Below, piece by piece: positions 51,901 to 60,365 of a stretch of 64,000 nucleotides of DNA. This DNA comes from JAFAZI01 sp035501255 (GTDB lineage Bacteria > Actinomycetota > Actinomycetes > JAFAQI01). The number at the start of each line of letters is the position of its first letter. Within the stretch, counting starts at the first letter, position 1. Below the pieces are notes generated by a model that worked only from the letters and a program-made list of their open reading frames with translations, was not told the origin of the DNA and did no database searches. The position numbers were made by a program, and so were the translations under genes. Where the stretch lies: positions 4,201 through 68,200 of the forward strand of contig DATJWM010000008.1 in the NCBI GenBank assembly GCA_035501255.1. The letters run 5' to 3'.

Positions 51901-54900
51901 GCCACGGACCCGGCCGGCAACCCCGCGACGGCCATGGCGACCTACACGCTGGACGCCACGACCCCGGATCCCACCGTCACCCTCATCACGCCCGTCTCGT
52001 CCGCCGGCACCGCGACGACAACCTCCCCGCAGTTCTCCATCATCGACAACGAGACGCTCGACGGTCCCGACACATTGGTGTGCACGTGGACCACGCCGGG
52101 TCCGATTGCGAGCGCGACGACGACACCGTGCCCGCCCAACGGCATCTTCGCTGCGACCAGCGGGGACGGCACGTACACCTTGACGGTGACCGCGACCGAC
52201 GCGCTGGGCAACAGCACCGATCCCGCCGGCCACCCTGCATCCGCCAGTGCGACCTACACCCTGGACGCGACGACTCCCGACCCGGTCGTGAGCCTTCTCA
52301 CGCCGCTCTCGCTCGCCGGTACGGCGAACAGCAAGGCGCCGGTCTTCGCGATCAGCGACGGCGAGAGCGCGGACGGGCCATCGACCCTGGGCTGTACCTG
52401 GACCGCGCCCGGCGGCTCAACCATCAGTGCGGGGACCTGCCCCGCCAACGGCACCTTCCCGGCCATGTCGGGAGACGGCACCTACACGTTGACCGTCACC
52501 GCGACCGACGCGCTCGGCAATGTGCTGGACCCGCTCGGAAAGCTTGCGCAGACCACCGCGACGTACACGCTCGATGCCACGACGTTCGCCCCGGTCGTCA
52601 CGTTGTTCAACCCGACAAGCTCTCCGGGCAACGTGAAGAAGCCGGCGTTCACCTTCACCGACGCCGAGACCGTTGATGTTCCGGAGACCTTCAGCTGTAC
52701 GTGGGTCGGACCGGACCACGTCACGATCAGCAGCGGCGCCTGCACCAGCGGTCAGACGTTCCCCACGAGTGGGCACGGTGACGGCGCGTACACGTTGACC
52801 GTGACCGCCAGCGACGCGCTCGGCAACGCCGTGGACGCCACCGGCAACCCGACGGTGACGGTGTTCACCTACCTGCGGGACACGACCACGCCTGACCCCA
52901 CGGTCACGCTCACGACCCAGGCCTCGCTGACGAGCCCAGCACCCCCGACGTCCACGGTGAAGAACCCGGTGTACTCGATCACCGACTCCGAAGCCGTCGA
53001 CGGCCCGGACACGTTGACCTGCTCGTGGACCACACCCGGACCCAGTCCGGTCACGACGACCGGCGTGTGCCCGGCGAACGGCCGGTTCGCGGCCACCGCC
53101 GGCGACGGCACCTACACCTTGACCGTCACTGCTCAAGACGCGCTGGGCAACACGGTGGACGGCGCCGGAAACCCGGCCTCGACGACGGTCACCTACACCC
53201 TCGACACTGCCACGCCGAGCCCAACGGTGTCGCTCGCGAGCGGGACCTCGCCGTCGACCAACACCGACCCGGCGTTCACCATCACCGACGCGGAGTCGGT
53301 CGATCCTCCCGAGACCTACCTGTGCGACTGGATCGGGCCCAATGGGATCGACTCCGGCGCCTCGCCCTGCACCAGCGGTGCGGACTTCCCAACCGCCGGT
53401 CACGGAGGCGACGGCGTGTACACGCTCACCGTCACCGCCACCGACGCGTTGGGCAACACGACCGACCCGGTCACCGGCCGGCCCGCGTCGACGACGGTCG
53501 CCTACACCCTCGACACCGCGACGCCCGTGCCGACCGTCGCCCTGACCGCCGGTGAGCACACGCCGTCGAACAACACCTCCCCGGCGTTCGCGTTCTCCTC
53601 GACGGATGCCTACGACGGGCCGGACACCTACGCCTGCGTCTGGGTCGGGCCCGACGGAGTGAACACCGGACCGGCCAGTTGCGCGAGTGGTGACCACTTC
53701 GCCACGGCAGGCCACGGCGGCGACGGTAGGTACGTTCTCACCGTCACGGCCACCGACAAGCTCGGGAACTCGGCGACTTCGGCGCCGTTCGTCTACAGCC
53801 TCGACACCTCGACGCCGGTACCGGTCGTTGCCCAAACGGCCCCGGTCGCCACGGTGGCGAACTCGCTGACACCGACCTTCTCCCTCACCGACGCCGAGAC
53901 TCAGGACGGTCCCGACACCTTCACCTGCAACTGGGTGGGACCGAGTGGCACCGCGGTGTCCAACGCCGCCTGCACCGACGGCGTGGTTCTGCCGGCCTCG
54001 GCCGGCGACGGGGTCTACACCCTCACTGTCACTGCGATCGACACGGTCGGGAACACCGCGTCAGCCGCACCGCTCACCTACACCCTCGACACCACGCCAC
54101 CGCTACCACCGATCGTCACCCTCAACAGCGCGACCCGCTCCTCGATCGCGACGGGGTACTGGACCTGGCAGTACGCCTACGCAGACACCGACTCGGCGGA
54201 GGAGACCGCCTCGTGCACGGTGACCGGTCCCGGCGGGTGGACGCAGACCGTGCCCGGCTGCGCGCATGAGCTCTCGGTCGTCCTCGGCGGTGGCGACGGC
54301 GCGTACGTGCTGACCGTGACGCTGACCGACGAGGCCGACAACTCGACCTCTTCGGTGGCACCGACCTACAACCTGGACTCCACCGCCCCGGCCGGACCGG
54401 TGGTCCGCAACCTGAACCCGAGAAGCGGTGAGGGCCGCACCCGCCATCCGAGCTGGACGATCGTGGTGCCCCCGGGCTCCGATGCGCTCTGCACGCTGAT
54501 CCAGGGCGGGCGCAATGGCACCCGGCTGATCGTCGACGAACAGTGCCCGAAGCCGGCGCAGTTCAGCCTGGCCGGGCGACCGGACGGGCAGTACACGCTG
54601 CGAGTCGTCGCCTACGACAAGGTCGGCAACGTCAGCGCCCCTGCCTGGGGCTACTACCTGCTCGCGCCCGACGCCCCGAAGGTCCTGCCGCCGGCGGACG
54701 ACTCCTCGCCTGCGGTCTGGACGGTGCGCGGCAACCCGACCGACAGCAACGTGTGCACACTCGAGCACGGCGGGAAAGTCGTCTCCGCCCCCCGCTCGTG
54801 CGGGAACAACCCGACGTATGACATGCGGTCCCTCCCGGACGGGACCTACACCCTGTCGGTGTACCAGGTGGGGGTCCAGGGGCTGCAAGGGCCTCCGGGG

Positions 54901-55341
54901 ACGGCGAGCTGGCACTGGTCGGTGCGCGGATCCACGCAGCCACCGCCGAGAACCCAGGTCGGCCCGGGCGACCGCAAGCGTCGCCACCCTGGCCCGACTC
55001 GGTCAGGGCAGCAGCAGACGATCGTTCCTCCGGTCCGAGGCCATCCGCACCTCAACGCCGGCGGTGACACCGGGCCGCCGCTCAACATCCACCTGCCGCT
55101 CCAGACTCCGGACCGCATCAGCAAGGACGTGGTCCAAGCGGTCCGGGGGGTGGTCCACACGGTCGGCCGAGCGGGGGGTGGCACCGGATTCCCGCTGCTC
55201 CTCCTCGGCCTGGTGATGCTCTTCCTGCTGGCGCAAAACCGGATCGACCGCAGGGACCCGAAACTTGCCTCCGCTTCGATTGCTGCCGATGACTTGGTGG
55301 AGTTCGAACCACCTCCGAGTCAGCGAGAGGACACCCCATGA
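48949..55341 (+). CDS. Giant surface protein of about 20 Ig-like modules, C-terminal membrane anchor
   Basis: A 2130-residue protein. A signal peptide (basic RYWFRRVRGNEWGR, then AAACLAAALFTAGGL, cleaved near ASAA about 45) leads to about 20 modules of 75-100 residues. Typical modules open TPDPTVTL, continue PTFSISDSE, contain LTCTW and CP cysteines about 15-20 residues apart, and close GDGTYTLTVTATDALGN. Each would be a beta sandwich with its own disulfide. The tail has a basic proline-rich linker, one transmembrane helix (GFPLLLLGLVMLFLLA, about 2078-2093) and a short acidic cytoplasmic end. There is no LPxTG. It is likely a cell-surface adhesin or stalk. The start could instead be ATG 48961. 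The stop overlaps the diguanylate cyclase start (ATGA). Confidence 0.85.
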   Translation: MFALMGRYWFRRVRGNEWGRVAAACLAAALFTAGGLTNVDGSASAAPGDASISSAPPARTATDGSTTTTLDWTISTPAVETQCELTRDGNPIAAYPAADCSSGDVSFDVTSWGAYTLTVTPTVGNGATSSVSVVPTAVELDSAPTSPGNDRTPTWTFSALAAADSVECTLTGPAGSVVDDQTSCTSPYTAPDLSGVAPADGGPGTYHLAVVQTGDGQASDPLTSAYAWQPPAPTVTADASLGYSRSPTFTVGNLDGAATTTCTLDPPSGGPAVSVAACGASTKLDLTGGDDGTYTVHVRQSVNGVTSDPASATYTLDTHIPSTPTVSASSSFGTGPHATFMVGNIDPDAQAECTVTGPSAVPNSAVTCASPQTAVDLSGLAAGTYTLSVVERDTAGRDGPAATATYEYLPTAPPAPEVTPATRTDNVRSPQLSVTDAENATLTYSCTVTGPSPVANPDCSSGSPTLDLSGAADGTYTLHVTATDSAGQTSSAGTATYTLDTFTPDPTVTLTSPATSPGSVTAVTFLIGDSESGDTLTCTWSGPATNTSGPCPPGGGFVASGGSGVYTLTVTAKDQVGNTTDSGGNPARVTATYVLDNSTPAPVVTLTSASSPNSPPGADASSSQTASYSIVDSEATSGPDTFDCVWTGPGSTTVHTPGCSSGAAFTASGGEGYYHLTVTATDTLGNSASTSKTYLFDATTGAPVVSLNGPWTEPLTTTTPSFSFSDPAEVLDGPDTYTCDLVGPDHVDAGFSPCASGPITTAGHGGDGAYTLTVAAMDALGNVDTSGGVLATTSYPFTVDTTTPDPTVTVNTALSSHGTANVVTPSISISDSEAGDTLTCTWTDPHGTTVFSGACPQPWTIGTDGIDGTYVLTVDATDQAGNTTDPSGHPASTTISYTYDGSTPKPVLSLTTPVSPHGVGTSKSPTFSISDSETTDLPETLTCGWVDPHGVVTTAPCPSGGTFSAGAGDGTYTLMVDASDSLGNATDPAGNPATAMATYTLDATTPDPTVTLITPVSSAGTATTTSPQFSIIDNETLDGPDTLVCTWTTPGPIASATTTPCPPNGIFAATSGDGTYTLTVTATDALGNSTDPAGHPASASATYTLDATTPDPVVSLLTPLSLAGTANSKAPVFAISDGESADGPSTLGCTWTAPGGSTISAGTCPANGTFPAMSGDGTYTLTVTATDALGNVLDPLGKLAQTTATYTLDATTFAPVVTLFNPTSSPGNVKKPAFTFTDAETVDVPETFSCTWVGPDHVTISSGACTSGQTFPTSGHGDGAYTLTVTASDALGNAVDATGNPTVTVFTYLRDTTTPDPTVTLTTQASLTSPAPPTSTVKNPVYSITDSEAVDGPDTLTCSWTTPGPSPVTTTGVCPANGRFAATAGDGTYTLTVTAQDALGNTVDGAGNPASTTVTYTLDTATPSPTVSLASGTSPSTNTDPAFTITDAESVDPPETYLCDWIGPNGIDSGASPCTSGADFPTAGHGGDGVYTLTVTATDALGNTTDPVTGRPASTTVAYTLDTATPVPTVALTAGEHTPSNNTSPAFAFSSTDAYDGPDTYACVWVGPDGVNTGPASCASGDHFATAGHGGDGRYVLTVTATDKLGNSATSAPFVYSLDTSTPVPVVAQTAPVATVANSLTPTFSLTDAETQDGPDTFTCNWVGPSGTAVSNAACTDGVVLPASAGDGVYTLTVTAIDTVGNTASAAPLTYTLDTTPPLPPIVTLNSATRSSIATGYWTWQYAYADTDSAEETASCTVTGPGGWTQTVPGCAHELSVVLGGGDGAYVLTVTLTDEADNSTSSVAPTYNLDSTAPAGPVVRNLNPRSGEGRTRHPSWTIVVPPGSDALCTLIQGGRNGTRLIVDEQCPKPAQFSLAGRPDGQYTLRVVAYDKVGNVSAPAWGYYLLAPDAPKVLPPADDSSPAVWTVRGNPTDSNVCTLEHGGKVVSAPRSCGNNPTYDMRSLPDGTYTLSVYQVGVQGLQGPPGTASWHWSVRGSTQPPPRTQVGPGDRKRRHPGPTRSGQQQTIVPPVRGHPHLNAGGDTGPPLNIHLPLQTPDRISKDVVQAVRGVVHTVGRAGGGTGFPLLLLGLVMLFLLAQNRIDRRDPKLASASIAADDLVEFEPPPSQREDTP
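50449..54096 (+). repeat. Tandem degenerate coding repeats in the giant surface protein
   Basis: About 12 consecutive modules of roughly 270-310 bp share strongly conserved sequence, above all the block encoding GDGTYTLTVTATDALGN and the TYTLD-TTPDPTV junction. The units on either side (about 49350-50448 and 54097-54900) are more diverged. High DNA similarity would favour recombination and change in module number. Confidence 0.75.
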
Positions 55342-56909
55342 CGGCCGCCGGGCAGCCGAGCAGCGACCTTGTGCCGCTGAGCGAACGCCTGCTCTACCTG
55401 CGGGTCATGCGGGCCGTCCTGGTCGCCCTGGTCGTCCTCGACGCGGCGCTGCTCCCACAGTTGCTGCGCACCTCGTTCCTCGTTGTCGCCTCGGTGTCGC
55501 TCGGGTACCTCCTCGTGTGCCTGGCGATCGAAGGCATTTGGCGGCTGATGCGACGGCCGGGGCTGTGGCTGTTCGGGGCACTTCTGATGCTCGACGGCGT
55601 CTATCTCGCGGCCGCGACCTACACCTGCGGCGGCTCCGTTGGCCCGGTCCGCTATCTCGTGCTGGTCTACCTCTGCGCGGTCACCCTGCTCGGTTCGTAC
55701 CGGACCGGCCTGAAGGTCGCGTTGTGGCAATCGTTGATGCAGATCAGCGTCTTCTACGCCCAGACCAGCGGGCTGCTGGCCAGCTTCGGCGGTGCTGCGG
55801 CCACCGCGACCGAGTGGTATCGGCTGGTCGCGTTCATCTTCGCGCTGTGGGCGTTGACGTTCACGACCGCGACCCTCGCCGCCGTCAACGAGCGCGAGCT
55901 GCGGCGACGTCGCTATGAGTTCGAGCAACTGGCCCAGATGGGCCGGGACCTGGAAAACGCCGAAGACCCGCTGTCGGTCGGTGACGTCCTGCTCGGTGCC
56001 CTGGCCGACACGTTCGCCTTCCGCCGGATGGCCCTGTTCGAGGTGGGCGAGGACACCCCCCGCATGCTGACCTCGCGCGGGTTGCTCGACGCGGTGGTCG
56101 GAGACTTCCGGCTGGGGGACAAGTCGGTGCTGCGGGTGGTCAACGACTCGCGGGAGACCCTGCTCGTCTCCGAGGTCGATGAGGTCGCCGACCCGTGGCT
56201 CGCCGCGGTCATGCCCGCCGGGCGCAACCTTGCCGTCGTCCCGCTCGTCGCCGACGGCGTCGTCGGCGTTCTCGTGGTCGAGACCGGACCGCGCCCGAAG
56301 GTCCGGATCGAACGCCGCGTCATCGCCACCATCGAGCGCTACGCCAGCCATGCCGCGCTCGCGATTCGCAACGCGAACCTGCTCGCCCGCGTGCAGCAGA
56401 TGGCGGTCACGGACGGGTTGACCGAGCTGTCCAACCGTCGCGCCTTCGACCGATCGCTGGAGCGCGAGCTCGGTCGCGCGGCCCGCACCGAGGGCCGGTT
56501 GTCGGTGGTCCTTCTCGACATCGACCACTTCAAGAATCTCAACGACAACCACGGTCACGTCGTCGGCGACAACGTGCTCCGGCAGATCGCCAGGGCGCTC
56601 GCCCTGTGCGGGCGCGAGTACGACACGGTCGCGCGCTATGGAGGCGAGGAGTTTGCCGCCGTCCTGCCTGGCTGCTCGTCCGGACTGGCGATGCAAGTCG
56701 CCGAGCGACTGCGCGTGGCGGTCGAGGAAGCTCCCAGCGACGTCCACGTCACCGCGAGCTGTGGGGTGGCGACCTACCCCTACGACGGGATCGACGTCGA
56801 CAGCCTGCTGAGCGCGGCCGACCGGGCGCTCTACGCCTCGAAGCGGGCCGGTCGCAACCAGGTGCGATCCGCCGAGCAGACCCGGCTGGACGCGGCCGCC
56901 ACCGGCTGA
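55338..56909 (+). CDS. Membrane diguanylate cyclase (TM region - GAF - GGDEF) with inhibitory site
   Basis: A 523-residue enzyme making c-di-GMP from two GTP. About six transmembrane helices occupy residues 20-190. A GAF-like sensor follows (about 215-360, including AVVPLVADGVVGVLVVE). The GGDEF domain (about 370-510) has VTDGLTELSNRRAFD, DIDHFKNLND and the active site GGEEF (435-439). REYD (426-429), five residues before it, is an intact RxxD product-inhibition site. It overlaps the giant surface protein gene by 4 bp, so the two are cotranslated. This links c-di-GMP to the adhesin by position. Confidence 0.93.
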   Translation: MTAAGQPSSDLVPLSERLLYLRVMRAVLVALVVLDAALLPQLLRTSFLVVASVSLGYLLVCLAIEGIWRLMRRPGLWLFGALLMLDGVYLAAATYTCGGSVGPVRYLVLVYLCAVTLLGSYRTGLKVALWQSLMQISVFYAQTSGLLASFGGAAATATEWYRLVAFIFALWALTFTTATLAAVNERELRRRRYEFEQLAQMGRDLENAEDPLSVGDVLLGALADTFAFRRMALFEVGEDTPRMLTSRGLLDAVVGDFRLGDKSVLRVVNDSRETLLVSEVDEVADPWLAAVMPAGRNLAVVPLVADGVVGVLVVETGPRPKVRIERRVIATIERYASHAALAIRNANLLARVQQMAVTDGLTELSNRRAFDRSLERELGRAARTEGRLSVVLLDIDHFKNLNDNHGHVVGDNVLRQIARALALCGREYDTVARYGGEEFAAVLPGCSSGLAMQVAERLRVAVEEAPSDVHVTASCGVATYPYDGIDVDSLLSAADRALYASKRAGRNQVRSAEQTRLDAAATG

Positions 56910-56970
56910 GCGCCCAGGCGGGTCGCCCCTCTCCCAGACAGGTAGGACATACTGGGCAACTCGCACGAAT

Positions 56971-57106
56971 CGCTTCCGCCCCGGATCCCGGAGCGGAAGC
57001 GCCGCGTGTGGGACCGTGCGCGAGAGGCCGCGAGGCCTCCCACGACGGCGGTTTCCCCGGAACTACGCCGCTGACGCTCGGACCGCGTCAAGCGGGCATC
57101 GCGCCC
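56971..57106 (+). promoter_or_regulatory. Hairpin-rich leader upstream of the first EEP gene
   Basis: Five predicted stems occur in 136 nt: CGCTTCCGC/GCGGAAGCG (56971-57001); GTGGGA...TCCCAC (about 57007-57043) enclosing GAGGCC-GCGA-GGCCTC (57024-57039, GNRA loop); CGGCG/CGCCG (57046-57070); GACGC/GCGTC (57073-57089); GGGC/GCCC (57094-57106). It lies 68 nt before ATG 57174. The class is not recognised. The first stem could instead be a terminator for the cyclase gene. Confidence 0.4.
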
Positions 57107-57173
57107 AGCCGATGGTGAATACGTGTCGACGGGAGAACTGACCTTCGTGGCAGGGAGGCCTGCGGGTTCGCGC

Positions 57174-58694
57174 ATGTCCCGCCGGACGCGTCGGACCGGC
57201 CTGGTCGCGCTGACCGGCGTTCTCGCCGCCACCGCCCTCGCCCTGCCCGCGGCTGCGCACCCGGCGAGCGACAAGGCCCACCGGGTCGCGGTGCCGCACG
57301 GCATCCGGTTGGTCAATGTCTCCCCGTCCTCGTTTCAGGTCGAGAGCGCCCCGACCGAGAACGCCAAGCGCTATCGCGTGTTCGCCTCGACCAAGCGCAG
57401 CAACCTGTTCACCGCCAACGTCAGCCGCGCGCAGGCCTCGGCGCTGTTCTCCCACCCCCAGGTGCGGATCGCGGGTCTGCACTACACGACCCGGCCGTAC
57501 TACTACCGGCTCGAAGCAGTCAACGGGTCGCGCCATCGGTTCTCCCGTGACATCTACGAACTGGGTCTTCAACCACCCTCTCCGACCGGGCTCACAGTGC
57601 GAACGAGCGCGGCCGGCGGCACCTACCTCACGTGGGACAGTTCGTCCGCCACCGGGTTTCTCGTCACCGTGGCGAGGAACCCGGCGATGACGCAGGGCCG
57701 GGTCAACTACCGCTTGACGAGCAACACGCACCAGTTCAGTCCTCCGCATCTCGTCGCGGGCCGGACGTACTACTTCCGGGTGCGCGCACTGAACGACGCC
57801 ACTCGCTCCGCTGACGCGGCGAGTGCCAACGGCACCGCGGGATCGAAGGAGCAACGCGTCCGGGTGATGACCTACAACGTGCTCGAGGCGTTCGATGACG
57901 GCCGGCTCGAGGGCAGCGGCCGGGTCGCGCCGTGGTCGAAACGCAAGGTGCGGGCCGCCGCGCTCATCCGCAAGGCTCACCCGGACGTGGTGGCCGTCCA
58001 GGAAGCCGCTTCGTGGGTCAAGGGCGTTCGCGGTCCACGCCAGATCGACTCCCTGCGCGCCCAGCTGCACGGGGTCTACGCGCTGGCGCACACCGAGATC
58101 CCGCCGAGCCAGCCGCACTATCTGCGGACCGGGGTGTACATCCTGTATCGCAAGTCGCAGTATCGCGCTGTCGGCCACGGTGGCCACTGGGGTCTTGGAA
58201 ACCGGCGCTGGGCGGCGTACCAGATCCTCGCCGACCGAGCGACCGGCGCGAAATTCCTGTTCGTCGACCCGCACCTGCTGGTCGGTCCAGGACGCGCCAA
58301 TGACGTCAAGCGCAAGCACGAGACCCAGCGCCTGGTGTCGCGGGCGAAAGCCAAGGCGAAGCGGGCCGGGGTGCCGTTGGTCTACGCGGGCGACTTCAAC
58401 TCCGACCAAACCGCGAAACACCCACTGAACGCGCCCGAGATGGTGATGTCGACGCACAACGTGGTCAACACCTTCGCGGCTGCACCGGTTCGGACGAACG
58501 CCGAGTACAACTCGGCGAACGGCTACGAACGCCGGCCGCCGCGCTTCGGCGACCACATCGACTACGTCTTCGCCGCACCGAGCGTCTCCGTCCTCGCCTG
58601 GCACCTGCTCCTCGACCTGCACCACGGGGAGTTCTCGGGCGTCATCCCGTCCGACCACAACCCTCTCGTCGTGGATCTTCAGTACCCGTACTGA
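57174..58694 (+). CDS. Secreted endonuclease/exonuclease/phosphatase-family protein with Fn3-like domains, copy 1
   Basis: A 506-residue exported protein. A signal peptide (MSRRTRRTG, then LVALTGVLAATALALPAAA) is followed by two fibronectin-III-like domains (about 40-125 and 128-225). The C-terminal EEP domain (about 229-506) has MTYNVLE, DVVAVQEA, GDFNSD and SDHNPL, the metal and catalytic residues of DNase I/phosphodiesterase folds. Nuclease or phosphoesterase activity outside the cell is likely. GTG 57123 and GTG 57147 are alternative starts. ATG 57174 is chosen by alignment with its paralogue at 58794. AGGGAGG lies 15 nt upstream. Confidence 0.87.
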   Translation: MSRRTRRTGLVALTGVLAATALALPAAAHPASDKAHRVAVPHGIRLVNVSPSSFQVESAPTENAKRYRVFASTKRSNLFTANVSRAQASALFSHPQVRIAGLHYTTRPYYYRLEAVNGSRHRFSRDIYELGLQPPSPTGLTVRTSAAGGTYLTWDSSSATGFLVTVARNPAMTQGRVNYRLTSNTHQFSPPHLVAGRTYYFRVRALNDATRSADAASANGTAGSKEQRVRVMTYNVLEAFDDGRLEGSGRVAPWSKRKVRAAALIRKAHPDVVAVQEAASWVKGVRGPRQIDSLRAQLHGVYALAHTEIPPSQPHYLRTGVYILYRKSQYRAVGHGGHWGLGNRRWAAYQILADRATGAKFLFVDPHLLVGPGRANDVKRKHETQRLVSRAKAKAKRAGVPLVYAGDFNSDQTAKHPLNAPEMVMSTHNVVNTFAAAPVRTNAEYNSANGYERRPPRFGDHIDYVFAAPSVSVLAWHLLLDLHHGEFSGVIPSDHNPLVVDLQYPY

Positions 58695-58793
58695 ATCCGA
58701 GTGGGTCGCCAGCCTCCGGCCGACTCCGTTCGGCGCTCTGGTTGAGCCGGTTGGGCGATCCAGACCCCCTGCTCAGCGGCCGTTTTTCTACTT

Positions 58794-60323
58794 ATGAGCA
58801 GGCGCCGAGTGCGGCTTGCCGCCGTCGCGATGTCGGCGGCGTGCGGTCTTGCCGGCCTCGCCGTGCCCACGATCGCCCACGCTGGCACCAGCCGCCCCGA
58901 GTTGCCGACGTCGGTCCAGCTGGTGCGGGTAACGCCGTCGTCGTTCACGGTCTCCGCGATCGGGGCCCACAACGCGCACCAGTTCCGGCTCTTTGCCTCG
59001 ACGACCCGCAGCAACTTGTTCGTCCGCAACATCAAGGCGGCAACCAAGTCGCACCTCTCCTCGAGCCCGACGGTGGCGCTTCACGGCCTGAAGTACGCCG
59101 CCGAGCCGTACTACTACCGCCTCGAGGTCTTCAACGGGCAGCGGCATCGCTTCTCCTCGACGATCTACTCGGTCGGCCTGCTCCCCGCCGTGCCGACCGA
59201 CCTTGCCGCAACCGTCACGATGAACGGCACGTTCCTCACCTGGAGCAGCGGCCCCGCCTCGGGCTTCCAGATCACCGAGGCCACCGACGAGGCGATGACC
59301 CAGGACGTGCGCACATTCACGACGTCCGGGATGACGACGTCGTTCACTCCGCCCGATCTGGTCGCCGGGACGACGTACTACTTCGAGGTCGCAGCGCTCA
59401 ACAACGACACCGCGTCGGCACCCACGAGTCCGGTCTCCGCCGTGCCGGAAACCGACAGCCAGGACGTTCGGGTGATGACCTACAACATCCTGGAGTCCTT
59501 CGACGACGGTCGAGCTGAGGGCGGCGGTCACGTCGCGCCGTGGTCGGAGCGGGTCAACGGAGTGGTCAACTACATCCGCCAAGGCGCGCCGGACGTGGTG
59601 GCAATCGAGGAAGGCGCGGGCTGGGCGTACGGCTCGAAAGGTCCGCGCCAGGTCGACCAGGTCGTCTCGGAGCTGGGCGACTACTCGCTCGCGGACACTG
59701 AGATCCCGCCGACCGAACCGCACTACCTGCGCACCGGCGTGTACGTGCTCTACAAGACCTCCGAGTACACCGCGATCGGCCAGGGTGACCATTGGGACCT
59801 CGGAGACACTCGCTGGGCGGCGTACCAAATCCTTCAGAACAACGTCACCGGGGCGACCTTCCTGATGGTCGCAGCGCACCTGCTTGTCGGTCAGGGAGCC
59901 GCTTATGACAAGAAGCGGGAGGCGGAGACGACCAACCTGCTCTCCCTCGCCAACGCCTACGCGGCGGCGAACGGCAACATTCCGATCGTGTACGCCGGGG
60001 ACTTCAACTCCGACAACGCCCGCCGGCGCACCTTCAACGCCCCCGCCGTGGTCATGCAGGGGGCCGACGTGAGCGATGCGTTCAACGTCGCGGTGCACAA
60101 GTCGATGACGAAGTACGACTCGGCGAACGGCTACATGCGCAAGCCCCCGAAGTTCAGCGAGCGGCTGGACTACGTCTGGGCCCCGCAGGGGGTGGCGGTC
60201 ACGAGCTGGACCCAGCTCCTGAACCTCAACAAGGGCAAGGTGGTCGGGGTGATTCCCTCCGATCACAACCCGGTCGTCGCCGGCGTCCAGGTGCCGTACG
60301 CACCACCCGCTCCGTCGGACTAG
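58794..60323 (+). CDS. Secreted endonuclease/exonuclease/phosphatase-family protein with Fn3-like domains, copy 2
   Basis: A 509-residue paralogue of the preceding gene with the same order: signal peptide (MSRRRVRLAAVAMSAACG), two Fn3-like domains, EEP domain with MTYNILESF, DVVAIEEG, GDFNSD and SDHNPV. In the second motif QEA has become EEG, but the glutamate is kept. The tandem pair arose by duplication and is clearly diverged. There is no Shine-Dalgarno before ATG 58794. An 8-bp inverted repeat (58768-58775 with 58795-58802) covers the start codon. The 99-bp gap upstream has no clear promoter. Confidence 0.87.
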   Translation: MSRRRVRLAAVAMSAACGLAGLAVPTIAHAGTSRPELPTSVQLVRVTPSSFTVSAIGAHNAHQFRLFASTTRSNLFVRNIKAATKSHLSSSPTVALHGLKYAAEPYYYRLEVFNGQRHRFSSTIYSVGLLPAVPTDLAATVTMNGTFLTWSSGPASGFQITEATDEAMTQDVRTFTTSGMTTSFTPPDLVAGTTYYFEVAALNNDTASAPTSPVSAVPETDSQDVRVMTYNILESFDDGRAEGGGHVAPWSERVNGVVNYIRQGAPDVVAIEEGAGWAYGSKGPRQVDQVVSELGDYSLADTEIPPTEPHYLRTGVYVLYKTSEYTAIGQGDHWDLGDTRWAAYQILQNNVTGATFLMVAAHLLVGQGAAYDKKREAETTNLLSLANAYAAANGNIPIVYAGDFNSDNARRRTFNAPAVVMQGADVSDAFNVAVHKSMTKYDSANGYMRKPPKFSERLDYVWAPQGVAVTSWTQLLNLNKGKVVGVIPSDHNPVVAGVQVPYAPPAPSD

Positions 60324-60365
60324 GCCGCTCGTGGGCTGCAGGCCCCGCTGCTTGGATACTTGATA

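Noticed and set aside
50449..54096. CRISPR-like repeat array
   Set aside because: The periodic repeats are 270-310 bp, coding and in frame. They are protein modules, not short repeats with spacers.
44840..55320. tRNA genes suggested by GTTCGAA-type T-loop sequences (near 44846 and 55305)
   Set aside because: Both lie inside well-supported coding genes and have no acceptor or anticodon stems around them.
56910..57173. c-di-AMP (ydaO) or c-di-GMP (GEMM) riboswitch
   Set aside because: GGGACC, GGAAC and GGTGAAT fragments recall ydaO, but they are in the wrong order and the conserved AATCC-GTCAGCTAACC part is absent. The GEMM core is also absent. I kept it only as an unassigned structured leader.
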